NCBI GenBank assembly: GCA_019671005.1
Contig: CM033726.1
Span: forward strand, 19,961,608 to 20,025,607
Origin: Hibiscus mutabilis
Lineage: Eukaryota > Streptophyta > Magnoliopsida > Malvales > Malvaceae
Direction: 5' to 3'
Length of the DNA: 64,000 nt
Part shown: one piece after another, positions 32,633 through 44,715 of the stretch
Layout of the letters: every line of letters begins with the position of its first letter
How positions within the stretch are numbered: the first letter of the stretch is position 1
The notes under the pieces: model-generated
Told to the model about the DNA's origin: nothing
What the model saw: only the letters and a program-made list of their open reading frames with translations
Database searches by the model: none
Position numbers and translations under genes: made by a program

Positions 32633-33140
32633 TGTAACACCCTTAACGTATATTTGATATTCGAATACACATTAAAGATGTTACTAACGGATTTTACACT
32701 GATTTTCAGACTTGTAAAATTTTTTATTTATGTATATGCAAAACTAATTTGATTAAACAACCTTTTCACGGTTTTCATTAAATTACAAATCTGTCTAGAG
32801 TCACCTAGTTTCAACCCTGAATTGGTTTATAAAATACTTTAAGTAGATATTAAAATGAAAATATAATCCAGGGTGAAAACTATGTGTGTTGTCTAGACCC
32901 TTTCTTGATTTTAAAATCGCTACGCGATAATCAACCAACTAAGTTTAAAATCATTTGAAGTATCTTTTCTAATATTCTTAATTCCTCAAACTAAGTCATG
33001 CTTCTAAATCATACAAAATAGCTACGTATTTTACATCTATACATGCCCCACTATACTAGGATGTGGTGATACTTACTGATAATACCGACTAACTTGATCA
33101 AATGATGTGCAGCTCCTCCTCTTCTATCTATTCCAAAGTA

Positions 33141-33183
33141 CCTACGTGTGATACAAAACACAACCTAAATATAACTTAATGGG
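33141..33183 (-). other. Conserved LTR hairpin block, decayed copy
   Basis: CACACGTAGG part is intact on minus; the CTAAGT/ACTTAG arms are altered. Confidence 0.5.
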
Positions 33184-33599
33184 GCATAATCATAATAATG
33201 TAAAACACTGATTATAATAGCATAGCTCTACAGATTGGCAAGCGATTTCCAATTGCAGTTGATAACATTTTAAACATGTATAGAACTACCTTGCATGTAT
33301 AATTTATTTAACCAATATAATATTAAAATCATAGGATTCCATCTATCTTATCAGTCTTGTGTACATTAAGCTTTTTAGCTTAACTAATTGCATACCTGTA
33401 TTTCAAGTATTATAGCCAAAGTATAAAATCATGCCATCTGTAATGCAAGAATAATCATATATCATGACTATCTTAAGAATCCTGATATCAATGGTTCATG
33501 ATCATCAAGTACTCGTGATTTCATTTCGCAATCATTCGCATATCATATTCTCTAATATAGTACAAAGTACAAAATCATGTGATGCCAAGTACGGGAGTC

Positions 33600-33840
33600 C
33601 TCACGACACCGTAGTGTCTACAACACCGTAGCATCTGCATCACCGAAGCGATTGAGATGAGTACGTACTTGAGGACACCCTTTGTTCCTCGAACAACACC
33701 TTAGTGTCTATCTCAGCACCGTAGTGCCTACATTATCTCAGCACCGTAGTGCCTCATTGTCTCAGCACCGTAGTGCCTACATTATCTCAGCACCATAGTG
33801 CCTACATTTTCTCAGCACAGTAGTGCCTACATTGTCTCAT
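33600..33840 (-). repeat. Short tandem repeat with CACCGTAGTG core
   Basis: On +, units of the type CAGCACCGTAGTGCCTACAT and TATCT, about 25 bp, five or so copies at 33714-33838; more diverged GACACCGTAGTGTC-like units before that. Each unit contains a short inverted repeat (CAC..GTG). Related single units occur at the same LTR position in E (45590-45780) and B2 (59396-59560). Confidence 0.8.
33657..33690 (-). promoter_or_regulatory. Conserved LTR block with palindromic core (solo LTR in D)
   Basis: On +: ATGAGTACGTACTTGAGG followed by CCCTTTGTTCCTC. One base off the perfect palindrome. Confidence 0.6.
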
Positions 33841-36800
33841 TAGTACTTAGGTATAACAATATAATACTTTCACCTTCAATATCCAATTCATCAATACTAT
33901 CAACCAAAATTCGATAATTAACATTTCATACCCAGAATATGTAATCCGATTAATCTCAAATAAATTATTATGCTAAATCCATGTATCGCATATGCTATTT
34001 AATATTTCTTTGATCAACATACATTTTCATTATTATCAAATTTGACTGATTGCAAGTCTTCTTCACATCATATATATATAAACAGATAAAAATGCATTCA
34101 TTCATCTCGCATGTATAATAAATAAATAAATAAAAATTACACTCACTTGGGCCATTTGTTAGCATGCCTCACTAAATTCTACTCGATCCTTTCCTTCATA
34201 GTACCTTGAATCTTCTTTGATTCGAATTTGATTTCATTATCCACATAAATATAAACAAACGTTTGTTAGATTCATTTCTAACAAAATTTTAATCAAGCTA
34301 TCTAATCATTTAACATAAAATTTCCATAATTAACTTCTAATTTATACTAACTTCTTATTTTTCTACTTATCAATTTAGTCCCATTACTTACTTCAAACCA
34401 CCAATTCATCATCTTCTTCATCAAATAGTTATTCAAAATAATTCTCTCTAATTTTCTTTCTTTTACAAAATAGTCAATAAAATGAGAAGGTAAGGATTCA
34501 AACTTCTTAACTTTGCAATTTAGTCCTCAAATCAACATTACTACCTTAATTCTATTATTTTATCTAAAAAATCAGATTTAATCCCCATCCAAGAATTCAA
34601 TTTCCTATTTGGTCACTTGATTTTGACAAATTGTCAAAATGGTCACTAATTTGATTCAACATCAGTTTAGCATTCTAACATCAATTTCACATCTCCAACA
34701 TCATTAATTACATAAATACACTCCAATTTCATAAAATTTAGATTCGGTCCCTTAACTTTGAAGCTTGACAAATTGGTCCCTATGTATTCTAATTTTAATT
34801 CTAACTTCATACAACATATTCGATTCATAAAATCTCATAATCATAATTTTCATAATTTTTTCCCAGTATTCTTCCATGTGGCGGAATCGGTCACTTGGCT
34901 TCTCTAGGCTCATTTTTCATCCAAACAACATTCTAACATGCGTAAATAAATTTTCCAACATATATTCTTCATTTCCAAGAATTAACATTTAAATCCTCAA
35001 TTTATTCCTACTTGCCAAATTTGGGTGTCTAAACTTTTCACGGGCTTTATTTTAGTCCAAATGCCATAATCAAGCTTCTAAATTCATAATCTCTTCAAAT
35101 CCATCACTAAGATAATTTTCACAATATTTTACCTAATTCACCAAGCATGCCAAAATAGTCACTTAAAGGACTAGTTGAAGATTTTTCATTCTAGCATCAA
35201 AATCAAGCTTCTAATATCATCAATATTTCATTTTCATCATCAATTTCAAAACCCTAAATAAAATCCCAAATTCTAGGGTTAGGGGTTTTAATCCTTAAAC
35301 ATGAAATTAATTACAATCTAAGCTTGATTTCTTCTCTACAACACTAAATTTGCATAGTTCAAACTTCAATCTAAACATGGAACATGAAACCCTATTTTCT
35401 CTCTCTTCAAGAACATAATCAAATCTTCATAACTCTTGATAAAATTACTATCAAATGAAAGAGAATTGAAAATATATCAACTTTCTATCAAAAACACACC
35501 TTGAATCTTGTTCGGGAGCCTTCAAAATGCCTAGGAAAATTTTTTGTGTATTTTCCCCCCATTTTTCTCTATTATTTCGAATTTAAGAGGAGAAAGATGA
35601 ACATTTTTGTTCATATTTTTTTAATTTATGCCACATGTAATAAAAATTTGAATTTTTTATTCAATTTAGTCCTTTTCACCTCCAACTGAATCATAATTTA
35701 CAAGTTACCATTCTAGTTCAATTCCAATCAAATTCCATTCAACTCTAACCAAACTAGAGTAATGCTTTAACATGGGAAATTACCATGTTACCCATGATAC
35801 TTTCAAAATATTTCAAAATTGCCATTGTGGCCAAATTACCTAAACTAGTCACTTAAATCACTAATTTTGTTGTTTTGTAAAAATCCAACTATTCTAGTTA
35901 GATCACAATCCACCAATTAATAATTTATTCATAAAACAATATTTTATGAATTTTCTGTGACTAATGGTGCAGCCTCTGAAATTTTGATTCGATTCGATTT
36001 CCCGATATTCACTTACTACTTCTGTGATTCCCCTTCACCGGGCTATCAAATAAATTCTAAAAATTTCTTATTTCCATATCTGAAAAGTAAATAATATTAT
36101 CAAATAAAATATTCCATATTTATGAAGTCAAACTTAAAATTTTGACTTGGTCCAATATACTAATAATTTTACCTGAAATCTTTATCGGATAAAAATTCTC
36201 TTAATAATTCTTTATCAGGTATCCATGCGAATAATATTAACTCGAACTGATTCCTTTTTATCAATCTCAAGTACTGACATAAGACCTTCCCAATAGGTCA
36301 CCCATCCTATGCCTTGAGCACGCTTAACTTTGTAGTTCAATCGAAATTCGATATCTTATATTGCATTTTTATTCCCGGGATCTACATCAATTTTTTCTCC
36401 ATGATTTGTTTAATCTATGTACAAGATAAAATAATTACTGATAAATTCTCCAAATATTCATAAAATAATATGTTATAACTCTTCCAAAGTTTATGGAATC
36501 ATCTCCGAAATTTTAGCTTGATCCGATTTACCGATAAATGACAAGAATTTTATCGGTTACTAATTAAATTCCTTAATCAAAATAATTATAGGATTCATCA
36601 TGGATTGAACTAAAATATTTCCAACACTTGGAAATGACTTTTATAACCTTTCTCTATCATAAGGTAAAATTTCATAATTTTTCAGTTCGATTCGGGTGTC
36701 CAAATTCCACTTAAACTTTGACTGCAATTTCCCAATAATCGAAATATCGGATCAAACCAATAATTCCTTATTCGATACACACCAATGGGTGCTCTATATA

Positions 36801-37154
36801 TTTATGAAATGAAACACCTAAATTTTGGGAAATTACAACTTTGGTCCTTCAACTTTTCATATTTCAACTTCTACCACTCAAGTTTTAAAAACTTATCATT
36901 TTGGTCACTAAACTATAACCTTGAATTCCCATTCAAATTTTCCTTGGATTTTAACCAAAATTTGCGAGTATCCTACTTTACTCGTTCTTTATCATATGAC
37001 ACCTTAAAACCTCAGAAATTTCTTTTCTACAGTCCAGAATTGAGAAAATCCAAACCTTTGCATTTTTGTCATTTTAGTCACTAAGTAAGCTTTTAAGCCC
37101 TTATCTTAGTACTAAATGACCCTTAATCAACATAGCAAATTTTGGGGTATTACA

Positions 37155-37159
37155 ATATC
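37155..37159 (+). other. Target duplication of solo LTR in D, right copy (ATATC)
   Basis: Directly after GGTATTACA. See 32628-32632. Confidence 0.82.
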
Positions 37160-37453
37160 TTAGGCATGTAAAATGACAAAATTAACCTTGCCTTATCATT
37201 CTTCAAAGTATCCTAAATATTTGATTCGATCCGATTATCCCAATATTTTTCTCGAGCTTAACCCCTTTATAGCTTTTAACACAATTTCTGTACCAAAAAT
37301 TTGAGTAACACGAAAATGTCATTCTTGGGGGTAAACTGTTCATTTACGGGACTAAAATACATAACTTTCAAAAATTACAATTTAGTCCCTAAATTTATAC
37401 TTTAGTCACCAAACTTTCATTTTGGTCACTAACCAAAATTTTGAGGTATTACA

Positions 37454-37468
37454 ATTCTCCCCCTTAAG
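37454..37468 (-). other. Polypurine tract of element D
   Basis: Minus strand CTTAAGGGGGAGAAT directly before the 3' LTR. Confidence 0.88.
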
Positions 37469-37712
37469 AAAATCCGTCCTCAAATTTTCTTTACGTACTT
37501 GGTTCAAAAAATACATATGCTGCTCTTTCATTACTTCCTCTGTTTCCCAAGTAGCTTATTCCACTTTGTGGTTTCTCCACAGAATTTTAACTAGAGGAAT
37601 CTTTGTTCCTTAATTGTTTTTCTCCTCGAGCTAAGATTCCTACAGGTTCTTCATCGTATGTCAAATCTGGTTGAATTTCAATTTCTTCTAGTGTAATGAT
37701 ATGCGAAGGATC
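37469..37712 (-). pseudogene. Integrase tail with chromodomain-like end, element D
   Basis: On minus, following the RT fragment: DPSHIITLEEIEIQPD, LTYDEEPVGIL, then in the next frame IPLVKILWRNHKVE, a stop, ATWETEEVMKEQ. This is the C-terminal end of chromovirus integrase. The integrase core and RNase H are absent: the text runs straight from RT (VLVQPESG) into this tail at about 37713-37720, so one deletion of about 2 kb removed both. The polypurine tract follows at the normal distance. Confidence 0.85.
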
Positions 37713-38520
37713 TCATCGATAATAACCAGATTCTGGTTGTACCAGAACATGAGCTTTTGTTAATATCCTCTTTAATTTGTCAAAGCTTTCTTGACATTTA
37801 TTTGTCCAAAAAAATGGCACATCCTTTCTTAATAGCTTAGTTATTGGAGCAGCAATCATTGAAAATTCTTTCACAAACCGCCGATAATAACCAGCTAATC
37901 CTAAGAAACTTCTCACCCCAAAGATATTCTGAAGAATTTTCCATTCTAGGATTGCTTGAACCTTTTTATTATCGACTCGAATCCCTTCAGCTAAAACTAT
38001 ATGTCCAAGGAAAACTACTTCAGACAACCAAAATTTCACACTTTGACAGCTTTGCATATAATTTGTTTTCTCGGAGGATCTAACGAACTACTCGGAGGTG
38101 AGTATCATGACCCTCTTTGGTTTTAGAATAAACCAATATATCATCTATGAAGACCACCTCAAATTTGTCTAAATATGGCTGAAATACTCAATTCATTAGA
38201 TCCATAAAAGCTGCTGGTGCATTTATAAGTCTAAAAGGCATTACTACAAACTCATAATGCCTGTATCTAGTTCTGAAAGCTATCTGTGGTATATCTACTT
38301 CTTTGATCTTCAATTGATGATACCCCGATCGAAGATCAATTTTAGAAAACACTGTTGCTCCTTTAAGTTGATCAAAGAGATCATCAATCCTTGGCAGAGG
38401 ATATTTATTCTTCACCGTCACTTTATTAAGTTGACGATAATCCACACATAACCTCATTGATCCATCTTTCTTTTTCACAAACAGGATTGGAGCTCCCCAA
38501 GGTGATATACTAGGTTGTAT
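37713..38520 (-). pseudogene. Reverse transcriptase remnant, element D
   Basis: RT copies element RNA into DNA. On minus from about 38520: SPWGAPILFVKKKDGSMRL, CVDYRQLNKVTVKNKYPLPR, FSKIDLRSGYHQLKI, AFRTRYRHYEFVVMPF, then after a stop (MDLMN*) VFQPYLDKFEVVFIDDILVY with the catalytic FIDD intact at about 38141-38151. A second stop follows HLRVVR. In the next frame the connection reads VVFLGHIVLAEGIRV, SFLGLAGYYRRFVKEFS, ITKLLRKDVPFFWT and ILTKAHVLVQPESG. So the core motifs are kept, with two stops and one frameshift. The downstream fusion to the integrase tail makes the element non-autonomous. Confidence 0.9.
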
Positions 38521-39521
38521 AAAACATTGATCTCATATTTAATGTAACTGAACCTTTAACTCTATTATCTATGTAAGAGATATTTTGTACAGTACATTTG
38601 ATATAAGTTCAATGCCAGAGAAAACCTAAATCTTGAATTTCACTTCACGATCAGATGGTAATCCTGACAATTCCTGAGAAAACACATCCTATTATTCATT
38701 AGTAGTTGAGATAATTTCTAAGTTCACCTTCGAGTATTATATGTTCACAACATAAGCTAGAAAGTTCTTACATCCTTTATATGCTTGTGATAGCAGTTTA
38801 AAAAATACTACTGAACCACATTGATCAGAAAAATCTGATTTTTCCCTCATCATTACAATCTCCAAACTTTCTAGTTCCTTTCAGAACTATTCGTTTCAAG
38901 CAAAAATTCATAAGAAGCAATTCCATTAAGCTTACTAAAATTCAATTTATTTGAATTAATATGGAGTAATTCTTACAGATTTAACTTACTCTTGTGCTAT
39001 GTCCCAAGAGATAAGTTACTATCACATCAAGCTTTCCTTGATCATCACAACAAAACGCTTTTTGTACCTCTTCTTTTTTTATTAATAGACTAGCAACATT
39101 GGTTTTCTATCAACACCCTACCTTAAGTCTCACACTTCAAGACTTCCCAGCTCTCTATCAATAAAAGTTTAAGGAACTTGGGGTTAAATTTCATTTAAAA
39201 TTATATCCAAGGTTTGAAATAATAAACCTTGGTTTAATTAGGCATTTCCAACTTCACCAGCACTTTAACATCACATTCAGCGAAAAATGATTAATGATTA
39301 ACCTTGTTACTACTTTTATAGGCCTCATTCTTACCTAATTGTTCGATCGCTCTACGCGATTTCTCAACTTCGGGCATCTATAACTTTATTCAATAAATTC
39401 AATAAGCAGTTGCATCAAGTCACTCAAGCATCCAAACAGTAATTATAACATCCTAGTGGCATGTATACACTTACTGACTAATAACAAGCTCGGTTTGAAT
39501 CCAGAACCGACTAAACTTGTT
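38521..39521 (-). other. Protease/linker remnant and leader of element D
   Basis: No open gene. Text at 38600-39060 corresponds to the protease-RT linker but is broken. A block at 39095-39310 matches 43715-43935 in element E closely, although the two elements have different LTRs. Gag is missing. Internal region of D totals only about 2.1 kb. Confidence 0.55.
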
Positions 39522-39533
39522 GTTCTGATACCA
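39522..39533 (-). other. Primer binding site, tRNA-Met type, element D
   Basis: Minus strand TGGTATCAGAAC, five bases after the end of the 5' LTR. One change (A for G) from TGGTATCAGAGC. Confidence 0.88.
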
Positions 39534-39870
39534 ATAAATGTAACACCTCATTCTCGTATTCAATTACTGAATATGAGTCAGAGATGTCATAGAAAAATAA
39601 CATGATTTTTATTCAAAAATTTCATAAATTTAAAACCTTTGAAAATATTTATATCGACTAATACACAAAATCGGAGCTCTTTTACTTTTAAAAAGATAAA
39701 TTTGACTGTTCAAAAATATCGAACGTGGGACTAAAATAGAAAAATTAATCTCATTTATACATGTTACTAACATAAATTAAAAACCTCAAGTAGGATGTCA
39801 TTACTGTGGCAGCTTGATGAAAATTTCTGAACTTGATACAACTCTTTGTTTCGTCTAATGATTCAAACCA

Positions 39871-39916
39871 CCTACGTGTGCACAATCAACACACGCTAAG
39901 TATGAACTTAGTGAGG
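39871..39916 (-). other. Conserved LTR hairpin block (D 5' LTR)
   Basis: Same sequence as 30452-30497 with one or two changes. Confidence 0.7.
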
Positions 39917-41705
39917 CAATAAATGAAGTTAATAACAATAATTTAAACTTATTTGACTTCATGACGATGTTTATATAACATGGTATGCGCCAATGCATCA
40001 ACTTTCACATTGCATTAGTAATGATTTACTATATGCCAATGTCATAAGACTTTCATGCTTGAGCATTTGTCATAATATTCCATATATGCATAAATGCATC
40101 ATGATAACTATATATGTATTACCATCATGTTAATCATATATTAACATAATATAAACCAGATATAAATTTCTTACCAATATACTTGCCCTTTATTCCAAAA
40201 GCTCATAAGCTTATTCACCTATTTATCTTTTATTAATCAATAAACCATAGCCCAAATATAAGCCTACGAGGACCCTGGGTACACGAGTTAAATATGCACC
40301 AAAGTGCTAATACACATAAGGTCGTGCCCACCATAATACACATAAGGTCGTGCCCACCATATACACTAAGTGTCCTTTATATACACTATAGTGCTAAACC
40401 GAGTATGCAGCGTGCTGCTGGACTCTATGGCATGCCAACTATACCATGTCCCTCAATGACATACTTGGGCATTTATTCCATATTTATTTCATCCATGGCA
40501 ATGTATATCAATATAATTTAACATCAGGCAGTTCATACCCGAAATAACATTCATAATATAACATCATATATAACTAGTGATCTATACATTTATATTCAAC
40601 TTTTGACATATTTAAAATATGTCAATCATATGCTCCATGAAATAAATATAACGACAATAAAATTTGGGTAGGCTCATCGCAAGCCATCCCAATGATGTAT
40701 AAAACATCAATGTATCATGATATGTACGCAATTGCACTCACCTTGACACTTCTTGTCCCAAACTAAATTGAATAAATTAAGAGGACTCCAAGCTTGATCC
40801 TTTGCCTTATCTATTGAATTTTTGATTTCTCGGGTTTACTTAAATGCTTATCATTCATCCCTTACATGCACAAATTAATAATACCAATAAGACACTCATT
40901 TATAATCTGTCAGCTTGCGCTACCTTCAAAGAAATATTTCTATAAAATAATCTACAACTCGGAATTCAATTTTGTTTGTTTTGAAAAAACTAGATTCGAT
41001 AATCTTTTCAACCATATAATTTAATAGCCCAAATTCAACTCGTACGATTTATGACTAATTTTCAAAGTCAATTATAGTGCTGAATTTCGGAGCAGACTTG
41101 TACTCTGTTTTCTGACCTTTCATCACTTAAAAATTCATATATTTTGATATACAAATCAGAATCAGTCACCGTTTGTTTTAAAAGAAACTAGGCTAAACTA
41201 GGAATTCAATGATATAAGTATCACTTTTTAATCATTTTTGTAGAATTTATGGTGAATTTCTGAACTTAATGCCAATGACAAAAAATTCTGGGCAAATTTC
41301 ATAATTCACATCTTTAGCATCCTTTTACCATTCCAACACCTCAAATTAGCCTTTAATTATGTTATTCCAACATTTTCCTCTCATGAAAACTCCAAATTCA
41401 ACTTGAATCCTTAAACCCTAAATTAAACTCTAATTAATCAAATGGTATTCCATCAACAATACATCAATTTCAACTTCAATTAGGTATGGAAATAATAGAA
41501 CATCACATAATCTTCCATAATTCAATCCTAATTCATTTGGATCCATAAACCCTAAATTATCTCTCTTCAAAATTCAAGAGTATCCTTCAACAATTCCATA
41601 AAAATTTTATACCAATTGAAAGAGAATTTCATGAAGAACAACTTCATATTTCATAAGCTAACTCTAAATCCTAGTATTTAGAGATTAAAAATGCAAAACC
41701 CTAAA

Positions 41706-41716
41706 CTTACCTTGCT
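41706..41716 (-). other. 5' splice donor candidate (D 5' LTR)
   Basis: Minus strand GCAAG/GTAAGT, downstream of a purine-rich leader (AAGAAGAAGAGAAAAAG). Unchanged between both D LTRs. Confidence 0.5.
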
Positions 41717-42406
41717 TTCTTTCTTTTTCTCTTCTTCTTGACATGAAGCATGAAGAAAGATTAATATATTTCTTCATTTTTTTATTTATGCCATTTGGCA
41801 TCTTTTATTTCCATAAATATTGAAAATATCCTCCAAATAGTGAAATGACTATTTTGCCCTCAAATCCAATGAATCCATAATGTGCCACGTGTCATCATCC
41901 TTCATCCAATGACCTAGATTTAATCTTGAGTTATTAGTTTACCAATTTACCCTTGAACTATATCAATTTCCAATTTTGCCCTTAAAACATACTTAAATTC
42001 CAATATTATCCCTTGATCCAATGGCTAGGATTTAACATGGAAAAATTATCTAAATCCAAGGGTTCATATTCTTCCAACACAACGAAAATATCTTAGACAT
42101 ATAAAATGAAATAATTAACCATGGCTTATCATCCTTCAAAATATCCTAAATATTCGATTCGATCCGATTATCCAAATACTTTTCTCAAGCTTAACCCTTT
42201 TATAGCTTTTAACACAATTTCTGCACAAAAAATCTGAGTAACACAAAAACGTCATTCTTTGGGGTAAACTGTTCATTTACAGGACTAAAATACATAACTT
42301 TCAAAAATTACAATTTAGTCCCTAAACTTTTCCTAAATTTCTACTTTAGTCACCAAACTTTCAATTTATTCATTTTGGTCACTAACTAAAATTTTGAGGT
42401 ATTACA

Positions 42407-42411
42407 GTACT
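42407..42411 (+). other. Target site duplication of element D, right copy (GTACT)
   Basis: Directly after GAGGTATTACA; see 30115-30119. Confidence 0.93.
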
Positions 42412-43213
42412 AGCACCAAGGCTTCTGTTAAGATCATTTTTAATGTCTCAAAACTTTCTTGGCACTTATCCGTCCAAATAAATGGTACATCCTTCCTCAA
42501 TAGCTTGGTCATGGGGAGGCAATTATCGAGAATTTCTTTATAAACCTTCAATAATAACTAGCAAGTCCCAAGAAACTTCGAACCTCAAAAAAATTCTTCA
42601 GAGTTTTTCATAAAACTAAAGCTTGTACTTTATTGGGATCTGCTCTTATCCACTTTGCCGAAACCACATGGCCAAGAGAATCAGCTTCCGGCAACCAAAA
42701 TTCACACTTTGGCAGCTTAGCATACAACTTCTTTTCTCAAAGGGCCTGAAGAACAATGCGAAGGTGGGAATCATGTTCTTCCTTTGTCTTTGAATAAACT
42801 AAAATATCATCGATGAATCCCACCAAAAATTGATCCAAGTAAGGTTGAAATACTCGGTTCATCAGATCTATGAATGTCGCATGAGCATTTGTCAGTCCAA
42901 ACGGCATCACTACAATCTTATAGTGTCCATACTGAGTTCAGAAAGCTGCCTTCAGAATGTCTTCTTCCTTGATCTTTAACTAATGATACCCCGACTGGAG
43001 ATCAATCTTAGAAAATACAGTTGTGCCTTTTAACTGATCAAAAAAGCCATCAATCTTCAGAAGAGGATACTTATTCTTTGTTGTCACCTTATTTATCCGA
43101 CAGTAATATATGCATAAGCGCATGAATCCATCTTTCTTTTTCACAAATAACACTAGTGCGCCCCAAGGTGAGATACTTGACCTTATAAAACCTCGATCTA
43201 ACAATTCTTGCAA
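42412..43213 (-). pseudogene. Reverse transcriptase remnant, element E
   Basis: Minus strand from 43213: MQELLDRGFIRSSISPWG, VKKKDGFMRLCI, NKVTTKNKYPLLKIDGFF, FSKIDLQSGYH; after frame changes, HYKIVVMPFGLTNA, then GFIDDILVYSKTKEEHD with the catalytic FIDD intact near 42806-42818, LYAKLPKCEFWLPEAD, GHVVSA, RSFLGLASYY and KKFSIIASP. Stops occur in the connection region. The last codons continue across the D insertion into VQPESG at 30114. The DYRQ motif is mutated (IYYCR). Inactive. Confidence 0.88.
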
Positions 43214-43700
43214 TTGTACCTTTAACTCCCGAAGCTAGGTTTGAGCCATTCTATACGGGGCCATCGATATAGGCGCACTACCTGGTAACACATCTATTTT
43301 GAATTCCACCTCTCGATCTACAAGAAATCCCAGTAACTCATCTAGGAATACATCTAGATGATCTCAGACAGTCAGAATAACTTCCAATTTAATCTCAGAA
43401 ACTCGAGTATCCACTATATTTGCTAATAAAGCTTATCAGCCTTGTAGCAATAGTTTCTTGCCAGAAATAGTTGAAATTACATTGGATAAGGGATTTACCC
43501 TTTCACCAACTACTATTATATCTGTGTCTTCCGAGTTCCTCAATATTAATCGCTTTAAGCATAATCCACAATGGCATGGTAGGAATATAACCAATTCATG
43601 CCCCCTTATGATATGTCCCAAGAGATAAGTTACCTTCATATTGAGCTTTTTCCCAATCATCACAACGAAGCCCTTCTATAATCATCTTTATATTTGTTAA
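43214..43700 (-). pseudogene. Protease-RT linker remnant, element E
   Basis: Minus frame 43663-43436 reads GHELVIFLPCHCGLCLKRL, IIVVGERVNPLSNVIST and KKLLLQG. This matches the segment between protease and RT of Tekay-type pol (VIGE..PLSNVIS). Protease catalytic residues are not seen; upstream sequence is degraded. Confidence 0.65.
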
Positions 43701-44704
43701 ATCAATAGTCTATCGACATTGGTTTTCCTTCAATATCCTACCTGAAGTCCAACACTTCAAGACTTCCCAACTCTCTAGTAATAAAAGTCTAAGGAACTTG
43801 GGATTGAATTTTCTTTAAAATCATATCCAGGGTTTGAAATAATAAACCTCAGTTTAACTAGGCATTTCCAACTTCACCAACACTTTATCGTCATATTGAG
43901 CGGAAAGTGGTTAATGTCTAACCTTGTTACTACTTCAATTTTGCCTTGATCCTTCTAATAACTTCTTTTATCTTACATTTCCTTGAGAAAACCACTATTA
44001 ATGAAATCTTCAGATTTCTTAATTCTTGGTCTCTATTAACCAAGTTTGCTATCCATTGAGAGAAAATTTGCTTTTCATCAAACATTCTTTGTTTATCGGG
44101 TTAAGTATAATTCTCGTCTAATAATTTCCTACTACTAAGTTTTCCAGCTTTCTTTCTCATAATTTAATCAATGTTGTCTTATAGAATACCATATTCGACC
44201 CTCAGGCATATATATTTCCCTAGTAAAGATACTTATTCTTCTTACTTCTTCATATCCAAATATCTTAATATCATTTAATCACAAACTTACAGTCTAACGA
44301 CTGCCTTTTATCTTGAAATGTGAGCCCTTACTATCTAAATTTCCTTGTAACCTATGTTGTTATAAACATAAGTGCATATATAGATGTTAAGGACTAACAT
44401 CTTATAATTACTGCATCAACTCCTTACAATGCAGGTAACTCAACTCAAACTAAAGTTGATTACAATACTTATTTCACTTTATTGTACTCGCAATGAGTCC
44501 TTTCTTGACCTCTGAGATTCGTCGATTGATGAAATTCAGTAGCGTATTACTTTCCTTACTATAATCTTATTCTATATTATGCTAATGAGGAGCATCTTCA
44601 AGTCATACAATCAACACATCAATAATATGACATTCTAGGGCATGTATTTACTGACAAACTTATAACAAACTCCATTTAGCATCCAGAACTGACTAAACCT
44701 GTAA
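43701..44704 (-). other. Leader / gag-less region of element E
   Basis: No open gene. 43715-43935 matches 39095-39310 of element D. The rest is AT-rich; near the primer site it matches, inverted, B's leader (13281-13450). Gag and most of protease are absent. Confidence 0.5.
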
Positions 44705-44715
44705 CTTTGATACCA
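44705..44715 (-). other. Primer binding site, tRNA-Met type, element E
   Basis: Minus strand TGGTATCAAAG, five bases after the 5' LTR end. Slightly mutated. Confidence 0.82.

Larger units (their letters stand above)
32633..37154 (-). mobile_element. B-family solo LTR inside D's 3' LTR (4.5 kb)
   Basis: On minus it starts TGTAATACCCCAAAATTTG and ends GTGTTACA, with a target duplication (ATATA/ATATC). The first 200 bases match those of solo LTR B2 (56723) and LTR B (15572). No pol code inside. Contains a donor-like TTCAAG/GTGTG (minus, 35500/35499), the palindromic block (33657-33690), a decayed hairpin block (33141-33183) and an extra tandem stretch of about 25-bp units (33690-33840). Open frames at 35501-35689 and 36785-37084 (+) are antisense LTR sequence. 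Confidence 0.9.
30120..37453 (-). mobile_element. 3' LTR of element D, split by a solo LTR
   Basis: Two parts, 30120-32632 and 37160-37453 (about 2.8 kb in all), match the 5' LTR 39539-42406 throughout at roughly 90% by eye. The remainder is the B-family solo LTR 32633-37154. On + it starts TGTAACACCTCATTCTCG and ends GAGGTATTACA. Contains the hairpin block (30452-30497) and a consensus donor GCAAG/GTAAGT (minus, 32252/32251). Compared with the 5' LTR it has one copy instead of two of a 27-bp unit near 30886. Open frame 30885-31076 (+) overlaps LTR sequence and has a twin at 40294-40521; both are noncoding LTR. Confidence 0.9.
39539..42406 (-). mobile_element. 5' LTR of element D (2.9 kb)
   Basis: On + TGTAACACCTCATTC to GAGGTATTACA. 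Flanked on the right by GTACT (42407-42411), the partner of 30115-30119. Close twin of the 3' LTR, with about one difference every 12-15 bases in the stretches I compared, so the insertion is old. Carries a tandem duplication of about 27 bp (AATACACATAAGGTCGTG, near 40310 and 40337) absent from the 3' LTR. Hairpin block at 39871-39916; donor consensus at 41706-41716; the intact pre-insertion site of the solo LTR at about 42086-42096. Confidence 0.93.
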
